Shown: positions 31,835 to 41,878, counted from the stretch's first letter. The stretch: DNA of 42,356 bases from Aurantimicrobium sp. (GCA_021741765.1 JAIOXH010000002.1:1-42356); one strand, 5' to 3'. Numbers and translations are program-made. The notes: generated by a model from the sequence alone, not told the origin.

Positions 31835-33699
31835 TCCTTCTTGTCGTCCCCGAAAGACATGAGCCGGACGTACTCTGCGACCATGGGTACCGTCTTGCGG
31901 AGGTGTGAGAAGCTGCCCGAAGCCACGATCTCTCCCCCATCCACAACGAAAACAACGTCGGAGTGCTGCACCGTGGATAGCCGGTGAGCGATGACAATAA
32001 CTGTGACGTCTTTCCCCAACTCTTTCAGGCTTTGAGATATAAACGCCTCCGAACTGGCGTCGAGCGCACTCGTGGCTTCATCAAGGATGATGAGCTTCGG
32101 CTTGACATAGAGCGCACGCGCGAGCCCCAGTCTCTGGATCTGTCCACCGCTCAGGGAATTTCCTTGACTGCCCACCAAGGTAAAAATTCCCTCCGGCAGG
32201 CTATTCACAAATTCGGAAAGATGAGCTGACCTGAGAGCCTCGGCAACGCGTTCGACGTCAATTTCGTCTGCAGGTGTTCCGAGGGCAACGTTTTCGGCGA
32301 TGGTGCCCGACACCATTCCCGGCGACTGGGGGACGTAGGCAACCAGGTTCTCTGGCAATGGCTTCCGGCGCGAGAGCACTTGCGACCCAATCTGAACAGT
32401 TCCAGCGGTGGGCTCAAGTAGCCCCAAGATGAGGTCGACAAGAGTGGTCTTGCCCGCCCCAGACGGTCCGATAAAAGCAACGTGCTGGCCGGCTTCAATA
32501 TTCAAGGAAATCTTTTTCAGAGCCAACGTGGTTGAGCCGGGATACCTGAAATCAACTTCTTTCACAGCGACGCTCAGACCCGACCTAGTTCGCGCACTCG
32601 GCCTGCGAGAAGTCGATGGGGGCGTCAACTCTGCGTCATCCGATTTCCCCGACGTCTCCTCGATTTCTTGAAGCAGCTGATGCGCCAACAGGGATTGCTC
32701 CGATTGTGTTTTCGCGTTAGCCGCTGAATTCTGGAGGGGAAGAAGTGATGCCATGATTCGCACACCGCCCGTAAGGAATACTCCCACAATGACGAGTCCT
32801 GAGGCTAGTTGCCCCGTAACGAATTGCACGCCAACGAACATGACGACACCGAGCATGAGTGCCGTTTCCACAACGTAGCGAGGCATGCCCGCCAAAAAGT
32901 TCATCATTCCCATGCTGGCCGCCAGGCGGAATCGAACGGCATAAAACTTCTCAACAAAAAAAGACTGGCGATTAAAAATTGTGATTTCACGGTATGCGCC
33001 CACAGTGTCGTCAACGACTACAACGCTATCCATGTTGCCCTCAGCTGCGCCGATACCCGACTTCTTGAGGGCCCGCGATATAGCAATCTGGAGTATTCCA
33101 ATGATGATCGTAAAGTAGAGAATGACAAAGAGCGTGGCCATGGGATCAACGAGAAAAAAGGTTGCCACCACAAGAATGAGAAGCAGCCCTTCGGAAAGAA
33201 AAGTAGAGAGGCTGCCCAGAAGCCCGCCGAAAGCAAACCCCGTCGAACCCATGACGGCCCAGACGACTTCGCCCTTAGAAAAACGCTGCAAGTTACTCAA
33301 ACTTCCGGAGAATAGGTAGCCAGCAATGGTCGCAGCCATTTGGCTTTCCACCCGCGCGACAAAAACCGTTATCGCCTTGCCAAAAATGATTGCGACCACG
33401 GCTTTAAAGACAAAAACCGCAAGGACGACAACAACTAAAGAAATGAGTGATTCTTGGGATACGGCGGGAAGTGGAATCCCCAAAATGACGAGAGGCTTGG
33501 AAGGGTCGAGATTATTCGCCGCCAGGCCTGCCAACAGGCCGATAAGGACAATGCCCGCGACGTCGAGGAACCCAGAAAAAGCCTTGACCGCGACAAGTAT
33601 GAAGTAGATAACTCTTTGGCGTAGAGACATGGCCGCGAGCGACTTGCGAATTGCGGGGAGAACTCTCTGGCCTTTTTCAGGCGTGGCGCCCGATGCCAT
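31831..33699 (-). CDS. ABC transporter, fused membrane and ATPase domains (PglK/MsbA-like glycolipid flippase)
   Basis: A 622-residue half-transporter. About six membrane segments fill residues 30-330 (VIYFILVAVKAFSGFLDVAG and others). The ATPase domain has Walker A GPSGAGKT (411-418), signature LSGGQIQR (516-523), Walker B LIILDE (536-541) and the switch His in VIAHRLSTV. Such proteins next to glycan genes flip lipid-linked oligosaccharides across the membrane, as PglK does. A peptide or lipid exporter is the alternative, but TAATG coupling to gmd and ATGA coupling to a glycosyltransferase favour the glycan role. No Wzx or Wzm/Wzt pair is seen in the window. Confidence 0.85.
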   Translation of the reverse strand: MASGATPEKGQRVLPAIRKSLAAMSLRQRVIYFILVAVKAFSGFLDVAGIVLIGLLAGLAANNLDPSKPLVILGIPLPAVSQESLISLVVVVLAVFVFKAVVAIIFGKAITVFVARVESQMAATIAGYLFSGSLSNLQRFSKGEVVWAVMGSTGFAFGGLLGSLSTFLSEGLLLILVVATFFLVDPMATLFVILYFTIIIGILQIAISRALKKSGIGAAEGNMDSVVVVDDTVGAYREITIFNRQSFFVEKFYAVRFRLAASMGMMNFLAGMPRYVVETALMLGVVMFVGVQFVTGQLASGLVIVGVFLTGGVRIMASLLPLQNSAANAKTQSEQSLLAHQLLQEIEETSGKSDDAELTPPSTSRRPSARTRSGLSVAVKEVDFRYPGSTTLALKKISLNIEAGQHVAFIGPSGAGKTTLVDLILGLLEPTAGTVQIGSQVLSRRKPLPENLVAYVPQSPGMVSGTIAENVALGTPADEIDVERVAEALRSAHLSEFVNSLPEGIFTLVGSQGNSLSGGQIQRLGLARALYVKPKLIILDEATSALDASSEAFISQSLKELGKDVTVIVIAHRLSTVQHSDVVFVVDGGEIVASGSFSHLRKTVPMVAEYVRLMSFGDDKKE

Positions 33700-34727
33700 T
33701 AGCGCGTCACGACCGTATCAATCCAGTGCTCCCCCTGAAGTTTGAGAGCTTGCATGTCGGCCTCTACCATGATGCGAGCCAGCTCTGGGGTGAGCACATT
33801 GGCCGTCCAGCCAAGTTTCTCCTGGGCTCGCGTGGCATCTCCCACCAGAGCGTCCACCTCCGTGGGGCGAAGGTAGCGCTCATCAAATTGCACATGTTTT
33901 TGCCAGTCGATGCCCGCGTGCTCGAACGCAAACGTGAGGAAGTCACGAACCGTGTAATTCGTGCCGGTGGCCACCACGAAGTCCGCGGGCTCGTCCGCCT
34001 GCAGCATGCGCCACATGGCCTCCACGTAGTCTGGCGCGTAACCCCAATCTCGCACAGCATCAAGGTTGCCCAGGTAGAGGGTATCTTGCACCCCGGCCTG
34101 GATGCGGGCGACAGCCCGAGTTATCTTTCGGGTGACAAATGTTTCCCCACGGCGAGGGGATTCGTGGTTGAAGAGAATGCCGTTCACTGCGAACATGCCA
34201 TACGCCTCACGGTAATTCCGTGTCATCCAGTAGGAGTAAAGCTTTGCCGCACCATAGGGCGACCGGGGGTAGAAAACCGTGTCTTCATTTTGGGGCGGAG
34301 GCGTTGCGCCAAACATTTCAGAGCTTGACGCCTGATAGTAGCGCGCGTCGATTCCGACCATGCGCATAGCCTCGAGCAGGCGAATTGATCCGAGCCCCGT
34401 GGTGTTCCCCGTGAATTCGGGTTCGTCGAAACTCACACGAACGTGTGACTGCGCTGCGAGGTTGTAGACCTCGTGGGGCTTCACTGCGTCGAGCAGGGTC
34501 ACCAAACGAGTTCCGTCGCTCAAGTCGCCATAGTGCAAGAAAAGCCTGGTGCCCGCAAGGTGCGGATCATTGTAAAGATGATCGATCCGGCTTGTGTTAA
34601 ACGTAGACGACCTGCGGATAACGCCGTGCACCTCGTAGCCCTTGGCAAGCAAAAGCTCTGCAAGGTAGCTGCCGTCTTGGCCGGTGATGCCCGTAATCAG
34701 AGCCCGTTTGGTATCGCTTTTCGACAT
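33699..34727 (-). CDS. gmd: GDP-mannose 4,6-dehydratase
   Basis: A 342-residue extended [15 protein letters not shown] (13-24) binds NADP, SSSEMFG carries the catalytic Ser/Glu, and Tyr158 and Lys162 in SPYGAAK complete the active site; [14 protein letters not shown] and [11 protein letters not shown] are Gmd signatures. It makes GDP-4-keto-6-deoxymannose, which Fcl (35725-36702, opposite strand) converts to GDP-L-fucose. It is coupled to the downstream ABC transporter and lies 67 bp after a GT2 gene on the same strand. Confidence 0.95.
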   Translation of the reverse strand: MSKSDTKRALITGITGQDGSYLAELLLAKGYEVHGVIRRSSTFNTSRIDHLYNDPHLAGTRLFLHYGDLSDGTRLVTLLDAVKPHEVYNLAAQSHVRVSFDEPEFTGNTTGLGSIRLLEAMRMVGIDARYYQASSSEMFGATPPPQNEDTVFYPRSPYGAAKLYSYWMTRNYREAYGMFAVNGILFNHESPRRGETFVTRKITRAVARIQAGVQDTLYLGNLDAVRDWGYAPDYVEAMWRMLQADEPADFVVATGTNYTVRDFLTFAFEHAGIDWQKHVQFDERYLRPTEVDALVGDATRAQEKLGWTANVLTPELARIMVEADMQALKLQGEHWIDTVVTR

Positions 34728-34794
34728 CGATTCATTTTCTTTTGACTCAGATGAGAAGGTTTGAGGGCAAGTCGACGAACGTCTCCACCAAATC

Positions 34795-35586
34795 TCAGCC
34801 TAGCGCAGAGGCCTTGCGAGCACGGGCATTGATGCGTCCGGCGGCAAAGGATGACGCCCACCGAATCGGAAAACTCCAGACGTAGCTCACCAGACGAATC
34901 GCGGCGGGCAAATGGCGACGCTTGACTGATTCCGACTCGAGGCTGGAAAGTTTTCGATTCGCCACTGTCAGCGACTCCGCGTGCCACCTAAAGGCAGAGA
35001 CTGTCTCGCGCGTCCACACGAACGAACCCCAGGCGCGGAGTCGCAAAAACGCGTCGAGGTCCATGGCGTAACGAAGGTCTGGATCAAAGCCCCCGATTCC
35101 CTGGAGCGCATCAAGTCGCATCATGGTTCCCGGGTGGGGTATCAGGTCGGGGCCCCACGGCAGTAAAAATGTGGCCAATCGACCGGCGTTTGACACGGCA
35201 AGGACGCGTCCTTCGGCATCAATGTAGTCGCAGCCCCCAAAAGCGAGGACGGCTGTGGGGTTCGCCTGAAGAAGGTCTTGGAGCCTCCGCAATCCACCCG
35301 GTCGAAAAAGATCGTCATCACCCATCCAGGCGTAAAAAGTCTCTCCCCGACGAGCTTGCAAGCCGCAGTTGATGGCTTCACTAATTCCGGTTCCCGGATC
35401 GTCCACGAGAGTGGCGCCATATTCCAGGGCCAATGCGCGAGCCTCTTTTGCGCGACCGGGAGTAACTACAACGAGTGACAGGAGAACATCTTGGCGCTGG
35501 GCTCGTATGGCTTTGAGGGTCTCCGTCAACGTATCGATGCGGTCGCCGAGTGTCGGCAAGACCACAAGAATCTCTGCACCGGTCAC
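34795..35586 (-). CDS. GT2 family glycosyltransferase
   Basis: A 263-residue GT2 protein, shorter than most in this locus. [19 protein letters not shown] opens the fold, [18 protein letters not shown] and [16 protein letters not shown] give the metal-binding DDD site, and [18 protein letters not shown] the catalytic region. The frame is open to 35613, but GTG at 35586 has AAGGG 6-7 bases upstream and gives a normal N-terminus. It heads the minus-strand gmd-ABC operon and is divergent from fcl. Sugar unknown; L-fucose is a plausible donor because of the neighbours. Confidence 0.78.
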   Translation of the reverse strand: MTGAEILVVLPTLGDRIDTLTETLKAIRAQRQDVLLSLVVVTPGRAKEARALALEYGATLVDDPGTGISEAINCGLQARRGETFYAWMGDDDLFRPGGLRRLQDLLQANPTAVLAFGGCDYIDAEGRVLAVSNAGRLATFLLPWGPDLIPHPGTMMRLDALQGIGGFDPDLRYAMDLDAFLRLRAWGSFVWTRETVSAFRWHAESLTVANRKLSSLESESVKRRHLPAAIRLVSYVWSFPIRWASSFAAGRINARARKASALG

Positions 35587-35724
35587 AAAACACCCTTCAG
35601 CACGCCCCTCCAACCCCCAACGGGAGCCGGCGTCAAAAGCCTAGACTCTGTGGAGAGTCGGCCAGTGTTCATCGGCGGCCCTGACAAGATTCACTTCACC
35701 TATTCAAACGAGAGTCGTGCCTAC

Positions 35725-36702
35725 GTGTCCGAGTTGCCGCAGAGCGAAATAGAACCTATTGACCGTTCAGCCAGAGTTTTTGTGGCGGGGCATCGCGGGC
35801 TGGTGGGTAGCGCCGTCTGGCGGCACCTGAGCAAACTAGGGTTCACGAACCTCATCGGGGTATCGTCACGCGATCTTGATCTGCGCAACCGAACCGCCGT
35901 TTTCGATTTTTTTGACAACATAAGACCCGAAGTTGTGGTGGATGCGGCTGCAAGGGTGGGTGGCATCCACGCCAACAACACGTATCCCGCGGAATTTCTC
36001 AGCGACAACCTGCTCATGCAAGTCAACGTGATGGATGCCGCCAATCAGACAGACGTGGATCGGCTCATCTTTCTCGGGAGCTCATGTATCTATCCGAAGT
36101 TTGCCGAGCAGCCCATTCGAGAGGACTCACTTCTAACGGGCGCGCTCGAAGAGACGAATGACGCCTACGCAATTGCCAAGATTGCCGGAATTATGCAGGT
36201 GCAGGCATCGAGAAGGCAGTACGGTCGCCGCTGGATAAGTGCGATGCCAACGAACCTTTACGGACCCGGCGACAACTTTCACGTCGAAAATTCTCACGTC
36301 ATGCCCGGCCTCATCCGGCGCCTGCACGTGGCCAAACAAGAGAATGCTGCCCAGGTCGTTATTTGGGGCACCGGGACACCGCGTCGTGAGTTTTTGCACG
36401 TGGACGACCTGGCGGCCGCCGTTCTCTTTCTCCTCGAGAAATATGACTCCGCTCAAACGATCAATGTTGGCGTGGGAGAAGATGTGTCAATTCGGGAGCT
36501 TGCCGAACTCGTTGCCCACACGGTTGGCTACCAAGGAGAGCTTGTTCAAGATACGTCGAAACCCGATGGCACACCGCGCAAACTTCTCGATGTCTCGCGC
36601 ATCAACACACTTGGCTGGAAAGCGGGAATTCCTCTCGAAGAGGGTATTCAGGAGACATACCAGTGGTTCCTCAACAACATTTCGGACCTCCGGAACAAGT
36701 AG
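35725..36702 (+). CDS. fcl: GDP-L-fucose synthase
   Basis: A 325-residue SDR that epimerises and reduces GDP-4-keto-6-deoxymannose to GDP-L-fucose. FVAGHRGLVGSAVWRHL is the NADP motif. FLGSSCIYPKFAEQPI supplies the catalytic Ser, ETNDAYAIAKIAG the Tyr-x-x-x-Lys pair, and LYGPGDNFH is typical. GTG at 35725 gives the family length (E. coli 321). GTG 35665, with GGAGAG seven bases before it, is a longer alternative adding 20 residues, and the frame is open even further. It pairs with gmd across the divergent GT2 gene. Confidence 0.92.
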   Translation: MSELPQSEIEPIDRSARVFVAGHRGLVGSAVWRHLSKLGFTNLIGVSSRDLDLRNRTAVFDFFDNIRPEVVVDAAARVGGIHANNTYPAEFLSDNLLMQVNVMDAANQTDVDRLIFLGSSCIYPKFAEQPIREDSLLTGALEETNDAYAIAKIAGIMQVQASRRQYGRRWISAMPTNLYGPGDNFHVENSHVMPGLIRRLHVAKQENAAQVVIWGTGTPRREFLHVDDLAAAVLFLLEKYDSAQTINVGVGEDVSIRELAELVAHTVGYQGELVQDTSKPDGTPRKLLDVSRINTLGWKAGIPLEEGIQETYQWFLNNISDLRNK

Positions 36703-36712
36703 ATTTATTGCC

Positions 36713-37450
36713 ATGGCCGTTGACCTCTCCACCACGCTTGTGGTCATGCCGGCGCTCAACGAAGAAGAATCGATTGCGCGCGTGATTCGGGAAGTTTTTG
36801 CTGTTTCTCGCAAGTTGACAATTCTGGTGGTGAATGACGGATCGCAAGACGGTACCGCCCAGGTCGCCAGGGGCGCAGGTGCGCTCGTTGCTTCCCTGCC
36901 TTACAACCTCGGTGTTGGCGGTGCTATGCGGTGCGGTTTTCGGTTTGCGCGAGCTAATGGCTTTGACAATGTTGTGCAGGTGGACGCTGACGGGCAGCAT
37001 GCGCCGGCAGATATTCCACGCTTGATCGCGAGTCTGGCCGACGCCGACCTAGTCCTCGGTGCGCGTTTTGCCGGGGAAGGCGACTATCAGGCTCGCGGGT
37101 TGCGCAGGCTCGCGATGATTGTGTTGGCAAAGGTGCTGAGTCGCACAACTCGAACCACCCTCACAGACACGACGTCGGGTTTTCGCGCTTCCGGTCCACG
37201 GGCCGTGACGCTGTTTGCGCAACACTACCCGGCAGAATATCTGGGCGATACGGTGGAATCACTGGTCATTGCAGCTCGGGCCAACCTCGTGATCCGCCAG
37301 GTACCCGTGGCAATGCGTGAGCGCTCTGGTGGAACGCCATCACAGAGCCCCCTGCGAGCCACGGCCTACCTGGCTAGGGTGGGGATTGGCATGGTCTTCG
37401 CGTTAATCCGCCCCAAAGTTTCGACTCACGCAGAGGAGCACAGTCAATGA
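36713..37450 (+). CDS. GT2 family glycosyltransferase, polyprenyl-phosphate type
   Basis: A 245-residue GT2 of the dolichyl-phosphate mannosyltransferase-like class. TTLVVMPALNEEESIARVI, ILVVNDGSQDGTAQV, NLGVGGAMRCGFRFA and VVQVDADGQHAPADI are diagnostic, and DTTSGFRASG is the usual later motif. Such enzymes move a sugar onto polyprenyl phosphate for use outside the membrane. The ATG at 36713 is 10 bases after fcl's stop, and the end overlaps the next gene (ATGA). With DUF2304 it forms a pair common in surface-glycan clusters. Confidence 0.85.
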   Translation: MAVDLSTTLVVMPALNEEESIARVIREVFAVSRKLTILVVNDGSQDGTAQVARGAGALVASLPYNLGVGGAMRCGFRFARANGFDNVVQVDADGQHAPADIPRLIASLADADLVLGARFAGEGDYQARGLRRLAMIVLAKVLSRTTRTTLTDTTSGFRASGPRAVTLFAQHYPAEYLGDTVESLVIAARANLVIRQVPVAMRERSGGTPSQSPLRATAYLARVGIGMVFALIRPKVSTHAEEHSQ

Positions 37451-37812
37451 GCACGCTGCAGTACGTTTTGGGAATTGTGGCCTCGGTGCTCACTGTGGCT
37501 CTTGTTGTGGAGATGCTCCGCCGCAGACGTTTGCGCGAGCGGCACGCCATCTGGTGGCTTGTCGCGGGAACGTTGGCATTCATCATCAGCGTTTTCCCCC
37601 AATCTCTGGAATGGGCCGCCGGACTTTTAGGATTTGACGCGCCAATAAATTTGGCATTCTTCGCCAGTCTTATTCTTCTCTTCTTGGTTGCGCTGCAGCA
37701 CAGTGCCGAACTCACCAAGGTCGAAAGTCACAATCGAGACCTTGCCGAACAGCTCGCCCTGCTCGAAATCCGCATTCGGGAGCTTGAGGCTGTAAAAGCT
37801 AGGCGGAAATAG
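37447..37812 (+). CDS. DUF2304 small membrane protein
   Basis: A 121-residue protein with about three hydrophobic segments (LQYVLGIVASVLTVALVV, HAIWWLVAGTLAFIISVF, LAFFASLILLFLVAL) and a cytoplasmic C-terminal coiled-coil-like tail (LAEQLALLEIRIRELEAVK). The RRRRLRERHAIWW boundary is typical of DUF2304. These proteins usually sit beside a DPM-like GT2, as here with a 4-bp overlap, and are thought to be its membrane partner. The exact biochemical role is unknown. The 3' end overlaps the convergent DUF2142 gene by 14 bp. Confidence 0.82.
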   Translation: MSTLQYVLGIVASVLTVALVVEMLRRRRLRERHAIWWLVAGTLAFIISVFPQSLEWAAGLLGFDAPINLAFFASLILLFLVALQHSAELTKVESHNRDLAEQLALLEIRIRELEAVKARRK

Positions 37813-39316
37813 TTCGCTCGGATAGCCGGCGCCCTCCATGGCCGGCAAAATACATCACCGCAATAATCACGAGTGCGTAAGAAACTGATCCCACAACCCA
37901 CAGCGCCAAGGGAGAGATGGGCATCGCCCACCACCATTCCGCATTGGCATCGAGGTTGATGACGGACTCGTCGCTCAGACCGTGTGTGTAGCGTTTGAGG
38001 TTAGTGAACAGAGCCAGCGATCCTGCCGGAATTAGCACAACCGCGATAATCCAAGCTTGCGCCCGCGTGAAAGTTACGCCTTTTCGCTCAAAAGCCAACA
38101 GGAGCACCCCGGCGATCACGATAAGCAGCGGAAGGATGTAGCGCGGCTGAACGTTTTCCCCCACATAGTTGAGATTCCTCTGCAACACATACAGGGGAAC
38201 CGCTGCAGCCAAGAATGTGACCGCCGCGGCCGTCCAGACGCGCGACCGGCGACTCTTGCCCAGGGCGAAGAACAGCACCGCCACAATCACTCCGGTTGAA
38301 CCCAATGACACGAGGGTGGGCATCGGCGTGTCAAGCCACCCCAGCCCCCAACCACCGAAAGCGCCCTGCCACAAGAACGGCACGCGCGTAATGTTTCCAA
38401 CGAGCACACCCCATGAAGACCGTTTGTCCGCTGTGCCATCCAGTTCGGGATTTCCGGAACCCAGGCCGTTCGACGCCACTGAGGCTTGCCCCGCGTTTAT
38501 GAAGAATGCAAAAGCAACGCCGGCCATAATTATCGGAATGGCGAGCGCGAAGAAAAACGATCGATCCCGCTTCCAACACAGGGCAATCGCTGCGAGCGAG
38601 CCGACCACAGTGAACGCGGCGGCATCTGCCCGGGCCCCCGATGCAGCAACCACCTCGAGTGCAAACACCGCGCCGAGTAAAACGCGCCGTAGTCCCCATC
38701 CCCGCAGCTTAAGGAAGCCGTAGAGCGCTAGCCACGCAGTGGGCACCGCGGTGATTGCCCACGAGCTGGGATTGTTGGAGGGAATAAGAAACAAGCCAAG
38801 GGGAAGCGTGGTCACCGTCCACATGAGCAGGAGCGGGCGACGGTTCGCCACGGGGAGAAGTAACCACAGCGCGACGCCAGAGAGAACAAAAAAGATTATG
38901 TTCACAAATCGGATGACCATCACAGAAACTTCGATGTTCGGCGACGCAAAGACGTTCATGACGGCGTAATAGACGGGCGGATAGCCGCCGTTCCACGCTC
39001 CATGTGAGGCAAGTACGGTGCGATCATCGGTAAACAGTCCTCGGTCTGCCTGGCAACCTGCGCTCTCATTCGCGTCAAAGGCATAGCACTGAGCCAGTAC
39101 CAGGCCGGCATCAACCCTGCGTTCCGAAGGCTTACTGCCGGGCGCACACAAACCGGGTCGATCACCGCCCGCACACCAAGTGCTGGCGAGATGAAAATTA
39201 TCGTCAGGGCTCGCCCCCACCGGCGACGAAAAAGCCCACGCGCCGAGTGCGACGAAGACGAGAACGGGTAGCGCGGCAATCCAGCGAATTCGGATCATCC
39301 ACAGGGGGAGCTTCAT
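37799..39316 (-). CDS. DUF2142 polytopic membrane protein
   Basis: A 505-residue protein with about eleven hydrophobic segments. After the first segment, an extracellular loop has [18 protein letters not shown], the conserved 'P-E/D-D-HF' style acidic site seen in GT-C enzymes and in DUF2142 proteins, and Cys residues that could pair. It may be a polyprenyl-phosphosugar-dependent transferase working on the outer face, possibly using the product of the plus-strand GT2. That role is inference. ATG at 39316 overlaps the rmlA stop, so it is the third gene of the rmlC-rmlA-DUF2142 operon. Confidence 0.78.
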   Translation of the reverse strand: MKLPLWMIRIRWIAALPVLVFVALGAWAFSSPVGASPDDNFHLASTWCAGGDRPGLCAPGSKPSERRVDAGLVLAQCYAFDANESAGCQADRGLFTDDRTVLASHGAWNGGYPPVYYAVMNVFASPNIEVSVMVIRFVNIIFFVLSGVALWLLLPVANRRPLLLMWTVTTLPLGLFLIPSNNPSSWAITAVPTAWLALYGFLKLRGWGLRRVLLGAVFALEVVAASGARADAAAFTVVGSLAAIALCWKRDRSFFFALAIPIIMAGVAFAFFINAGQASVASNGLGSGNPELDGTADKRSSWGVLVGNITRVPFLWQGAFGGWGLGWLDTPMPTLVSLGSTGVIVAVLFFALGKSRRSRVWTAAAVTFLAAAVPLYVLQRNLNYVGENVQPRYILPLLIVIAGVLLLAFERKGVTFTRAQAWIIAVVLIPAGSLALFTNLKRYTHGLSDESVINLDANAEWWWAMPISPLALWVVGSVSYALVIIAVMYFAGHGGRRLSERTISA

Positions 39317-40197
39317 GAGTTCAGGCTACCGTGATGGCTGCGCACGAGCCCCTGAAGGTACGTGCCATAACCGCTCTTTTCGAGTGGCTGAGCCAGACGT
39401 GCCACATCGCCCGCCGTGATCCAGCCGTTGTGCCAAGCAATCTCTTCAATGCATCCAATCTTGTGCCCCTGGCGATCCTCGATCACGCGCACGTATTCAC
39501 TGGCCTGCATCATTGACTCAAACGTGCCGGTGTCGAGCCACGCCGTGCCACGATCGAGGACTTGAACCGACAACTTCCCACTTTTAAGATAGGCCTCGTT
39601 CACCGCGCTAATTTCGAGCTCGCCTCGGTCGCTCGGCACAATAGTTTTTGCAATCTCAAGAACAGAATTGTCATAAAAGTAAAGTCCCGGCACGGCGTAG
39701 TTGCTCTTGGGCCGAGCGGGTTTTTCTTCAATAGATACTGCCTTCATGTCGGCATCGAATTCGACCACGCCATATGCGCCGGGGTTCGACACGTGATAGG
39801 CAAAAACGAGAGCGCCGTCGACCTGGGCGTTGTTGCTCAGGGCCGAACCAAGCCCGGCGCCGTGGAAGATGTTGTCACCCAAAACAAGTGCCACCGAGTC
39901 GGTACCAACAAATGCCTCGCCGATAATGAACGCCTGCGCCAGACCATCGGGAGCGGGTTGCACGGCATATTCAAAGCGCATGCCCAACTCCGACCCGTCA
40001 CCGAGAAGGGCGTGGAATTGGGCTCTGTACTCCGGAGTTGTGATGATGAGCACCTCCCTGATACCCGCCATCATGAGCGTCGACAGGGGGTAGTAAATCA
40101 TTGGTTTGTCATAAATCGGCATGAGCTGCTTGGAGATGCCTTTGGTGATGGGCCACAACCGCGTGCCAGAACCACCGGCCAAAATAATGCCCTTCAT
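39313..40197 (-). CDS. rmlA: Glucose-1-phosphate thymidylyltransferase
   Basis: A 294-residue nucleotidyltransferase joining dTTP and glucose-1-phosphate to give dTDP-glucose, the first step to dTDP-rhamnose. [20 protein letters not shown] (about 6-25) is the nucleotide-binding signature, and [29 protein letters not shown] and [14 protein letters not shown] are all typical of RmlA. Its start overlaps rmlC by 4 bp. The product also feeds the FdtA/FdtB and WecE branches in this window. Confidence 0.95.
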   Translation of the reverse strand: MKGIILAGGSGTRLWPITKGISKQLMPIYDKPMIYYPLSTLMMAGIREVLIITTPEYRAQFHALLGDGSELGMRFEYAVQPAPDGLAQAFIIGEAFVGTDSVALVLGDNIFHGAGLGSALSNNAQVDGALVFAYHVSNPGAYGVVEFDADMKAVSIEEKPARPKSNYAVPGLYFYDNSVLEIAKTIVPSDRGELEISAVNEAYLKSGKLSVQVLDRGTAWLDTGTFESMMQASEYVRVIEDRQGHKIGCIEEIAWHNGWITAGDVARLAQPLEKSGYGTYLQGLVRSHHGSLNS

Positions 40198-40808
40198 CGC
40201 TCGTGACCCCCCTTCATGGCGGCGTAGAAATCCAGCGCATCTTGGAAGGTGGGCAAGAGTCCATCACTCTCGGCCTGCCTCAGCGACGGGGCAGCTCGAT
40301 CCTTGGCCGAGATCAGTAACTCATCAGGTGAAAAAGGAAAATCAAGCGCGATGTCGGAATCCAGGGGATTAATGGCGTGCTCACGTTCAGCGTTGAAGAC
40401 GGCAGTGACGACGTAACTGACCACGGCATCATCGGTGAGTGCGACAAAAGCGTGACCAACACCCTCGGGGATGAAAACACCCGTTCGCGAGTCGCTGTTG
40501 AGGTGAACACTCTCCCACGCGCCGAAGGTCGGCGAGCCGCTGCGAATATCAACAGTGAAGTCCAGCACCGCCCCAGCAACGCAGCTGATGAATTTGGCCT
40601 GACTGGGCGGAAGGTCGGCAAAGTGAATACCCCGGACGACGCCTTTTTTTGACACCGAAAGATTTCCCTGCGCTAGCGGAAAAGCCCGTCCGGTGACGGC
40701 TTCCAGATGGTCAGCGCGAAACCACTCCATGAACGCACCGCGATCATCGGCGAACTGGGTCGATACTATTTCGAAGGCACCAGGCACCCTTAGCTCGCGG
40801 AAATCCAC
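40194..40808 (-). CDS. rmlC: dTDP-4-dehydrorhamnose 3,5-epimerase
   Basis: A 204-residue cupin epimerase. The start region [22 protein letters not shown], given here only for its RmlC-like DxRG site, is followed by [18 protein letters not shown] with the catalytic His and by [19 protein letters not shown]. Length fits RmlC (about 180-205). It inverts C3 and C5 of dTDP-4-keto-6-deoxyglucose. The GTG start has no ribosome site, and TAGAGT ends 7 bases upstream, so a leaderless transcript is likely. It is divergent from rmlB. Confidence 0.92.
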   Translation of the reverse strand: MDFRELRVPGAFEIVSTQFADDRGAFMEWFRADHLEAVTGRAFPLAQGNLSVSKKGVVRGIHFADLPPSQAKFISCVAGAVLDFTVDIRSGSPTFGAWESVHLNSDSRTGVFIPEGVGHAFVALTDDAVVSYVVTAVFNAEREHAINPLDSDIALDFPFSPDELLISAKDRAAPSLRQAESDGLLPTFQDALDFYAAMKGGHER

Positions 40809-40815
40809 GTCTCAA

Positions 40816-40821
40816 ACTCTA
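40816..40821 (-). promoter_or_regulatory. Candidate -10 element of rmlC (leaderless)
   Basis: TAGAGT on the minus strand ends 7 bases before the GTG of rmlC at 40808, with no Shine-Dalgarno sequence between. The -35 region is not obvious. Confidence 0.4.
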
Positions 40822-40837
40822 TCAGCGCGTCCCAAAC

Positions 40838-40843
40838 TAGACT
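40838..40843 (+). promoter_or_regulatory. Candidate -10 element of rmlB
   Basis: TAGACT in the 81-bp divergent gap would start transcription near 40850, giving a leader of about 40 nt with the ribosome site GGAAAGAG (40871-40878) before the TTG start at 40890. No good -35 is seen. Confidence 0.3.
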
Positions 40844-40889
40844 TGCAGATGATTCGCGCCTCATCACCTCGGAAAGAGCTAAAGCCAAC

Positions 40890-41876
40890 TTGAAAATCCT
40901 CGTTACCGGCGGAGCCGGGTTCATCGGCTCCAACTTTGTTCGCCGCACTCTCGAAGATGCCTACCCGGGCCTCGAAGGAGCCGATGTCGTTGTTCTCGAT
41001 GCCCTCACGTACTCGGGCAACCTAGCGAACCTCGCCTCGGTTGCCGACTCTCCGCGCTACAGCTTCGTGCAGGGAGACATTCGCGATGCCGCTCTGCTCG
41101 ATCAGCTTTTTCCCGGCCTCGACGCGGTCGTTCACTTTGCTGCGGAAAGTCACGTTGACCGGTCCGTGCGCGATGCCTCAATTTTTGTCGAGACCAATGT
41201 GGTCGGCACCCAGCGGTTGCTCGACGCGGCGCTGCGCCACAGCCTTCCTCGATTCGTTCACGTCTCTACCGACGAGGTCTACGGGTCAATCGCCGAAGGG
41301 TCATGGGACGAAGATCGCCCGATCGAACCCAACTCGCCGTACTCGGCATCGAAGGCGGGCAGCGACCTTCTGGCGCGCAGTTACGTCAAAACACACGGTC
41401 TCAACCTCTCCATCACTCGGTGTTCGAATAACTACGGACCTTTCCATTTTCCGGAGAAGGTGATTCCGCTCTTCGTGACGAACCTGATCGATGACCTGCA
41501 CGTTCCGCTTTACGGCGAGGGCAACAACATTCGTGACTGGCTTCACGTGGACGACCACTGTCGGGGCATCGCCATGGTGCTCGAGAAGGGTCGTGCGGGC
41601 GAGGTTTACAACATTGGCGGCGGAACAGAGCTGACCAACAAAGAACTCACACAGCTCCTTCTCGACGCAACCGGCAAAGACTGGTCGTACGTTGATCGCG
41701 TTGCCGATCGCCTCGGGCACGACCTGCGCTATTCCGTTGACATATCAAAAATCTCCGAAGAGCTCGGCTACCAGCCGCAGGTGAATTTTTATCAGGGCCT
41801 TGCCGATGTGGTGCAGTGGTACCGCGACAATCGCGAATGGTGGGAGCCGCTCAAAGCTCGCGCCGCCCTGAGCTAG
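40890..41876 (+). CDS. rmlB: dTDP-glucose 4,6-dehydratase
   Basis: A 328-residue extended SDR producing dTDP-4-keto-6-deoxyglucose. VTGGAGFIGSNFVRR (about 5-19) binds NAD; HFAAESHVDRSV, VSTDEVYGS (Asp/Glu acid-base pair) and SPYSASKAGSDLL (Tyr-x-x-x-Lys) are the catalytic motifs, and TRCSNNYGPFHFPEK is typical. TTG at 40890 follows GGAAAGAG by 11 bases. The product is the branch point for rhamnose, 3-amino and 4-amino sugars encoded in this window. Confidence 0.95.
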   Translation: MKILVTGGAGFIGSNFVRRTLEDAYPGLEGADVVVLDALTYSGNLANLASVADSPRYSFVQGDIRDAALLDQLFPGLDAVVHFAAESHVDRSVRDASIFVETNVVGTQRLLDAALRHSLPRFVHVSTDEVYGSIAEGSWDEDRPIEPNSPYSASKAGSDLLARSYVKTHGLNLSITRCSNNYGPFHFPEKVIPLFVTNLIDDLHVPLYGEGNNIRDWLHVDDHCRGIAMVLEKGRAGEVYNIGGGTELTNKELTQLLLDATGKDWSYVDRVADRLGHDLRYSVDISKISEELGYQPQVNFYQGLADVVQWYRDNREWWEPLKARAALS

Positions 41877-41878
41877 TT

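Noticed and set aside
36239-36712. N-terminal extension of the GT2 frame
   Set aside because: It lies inside fcl in another frame; the GT2 motif begins just after ATG 36713.
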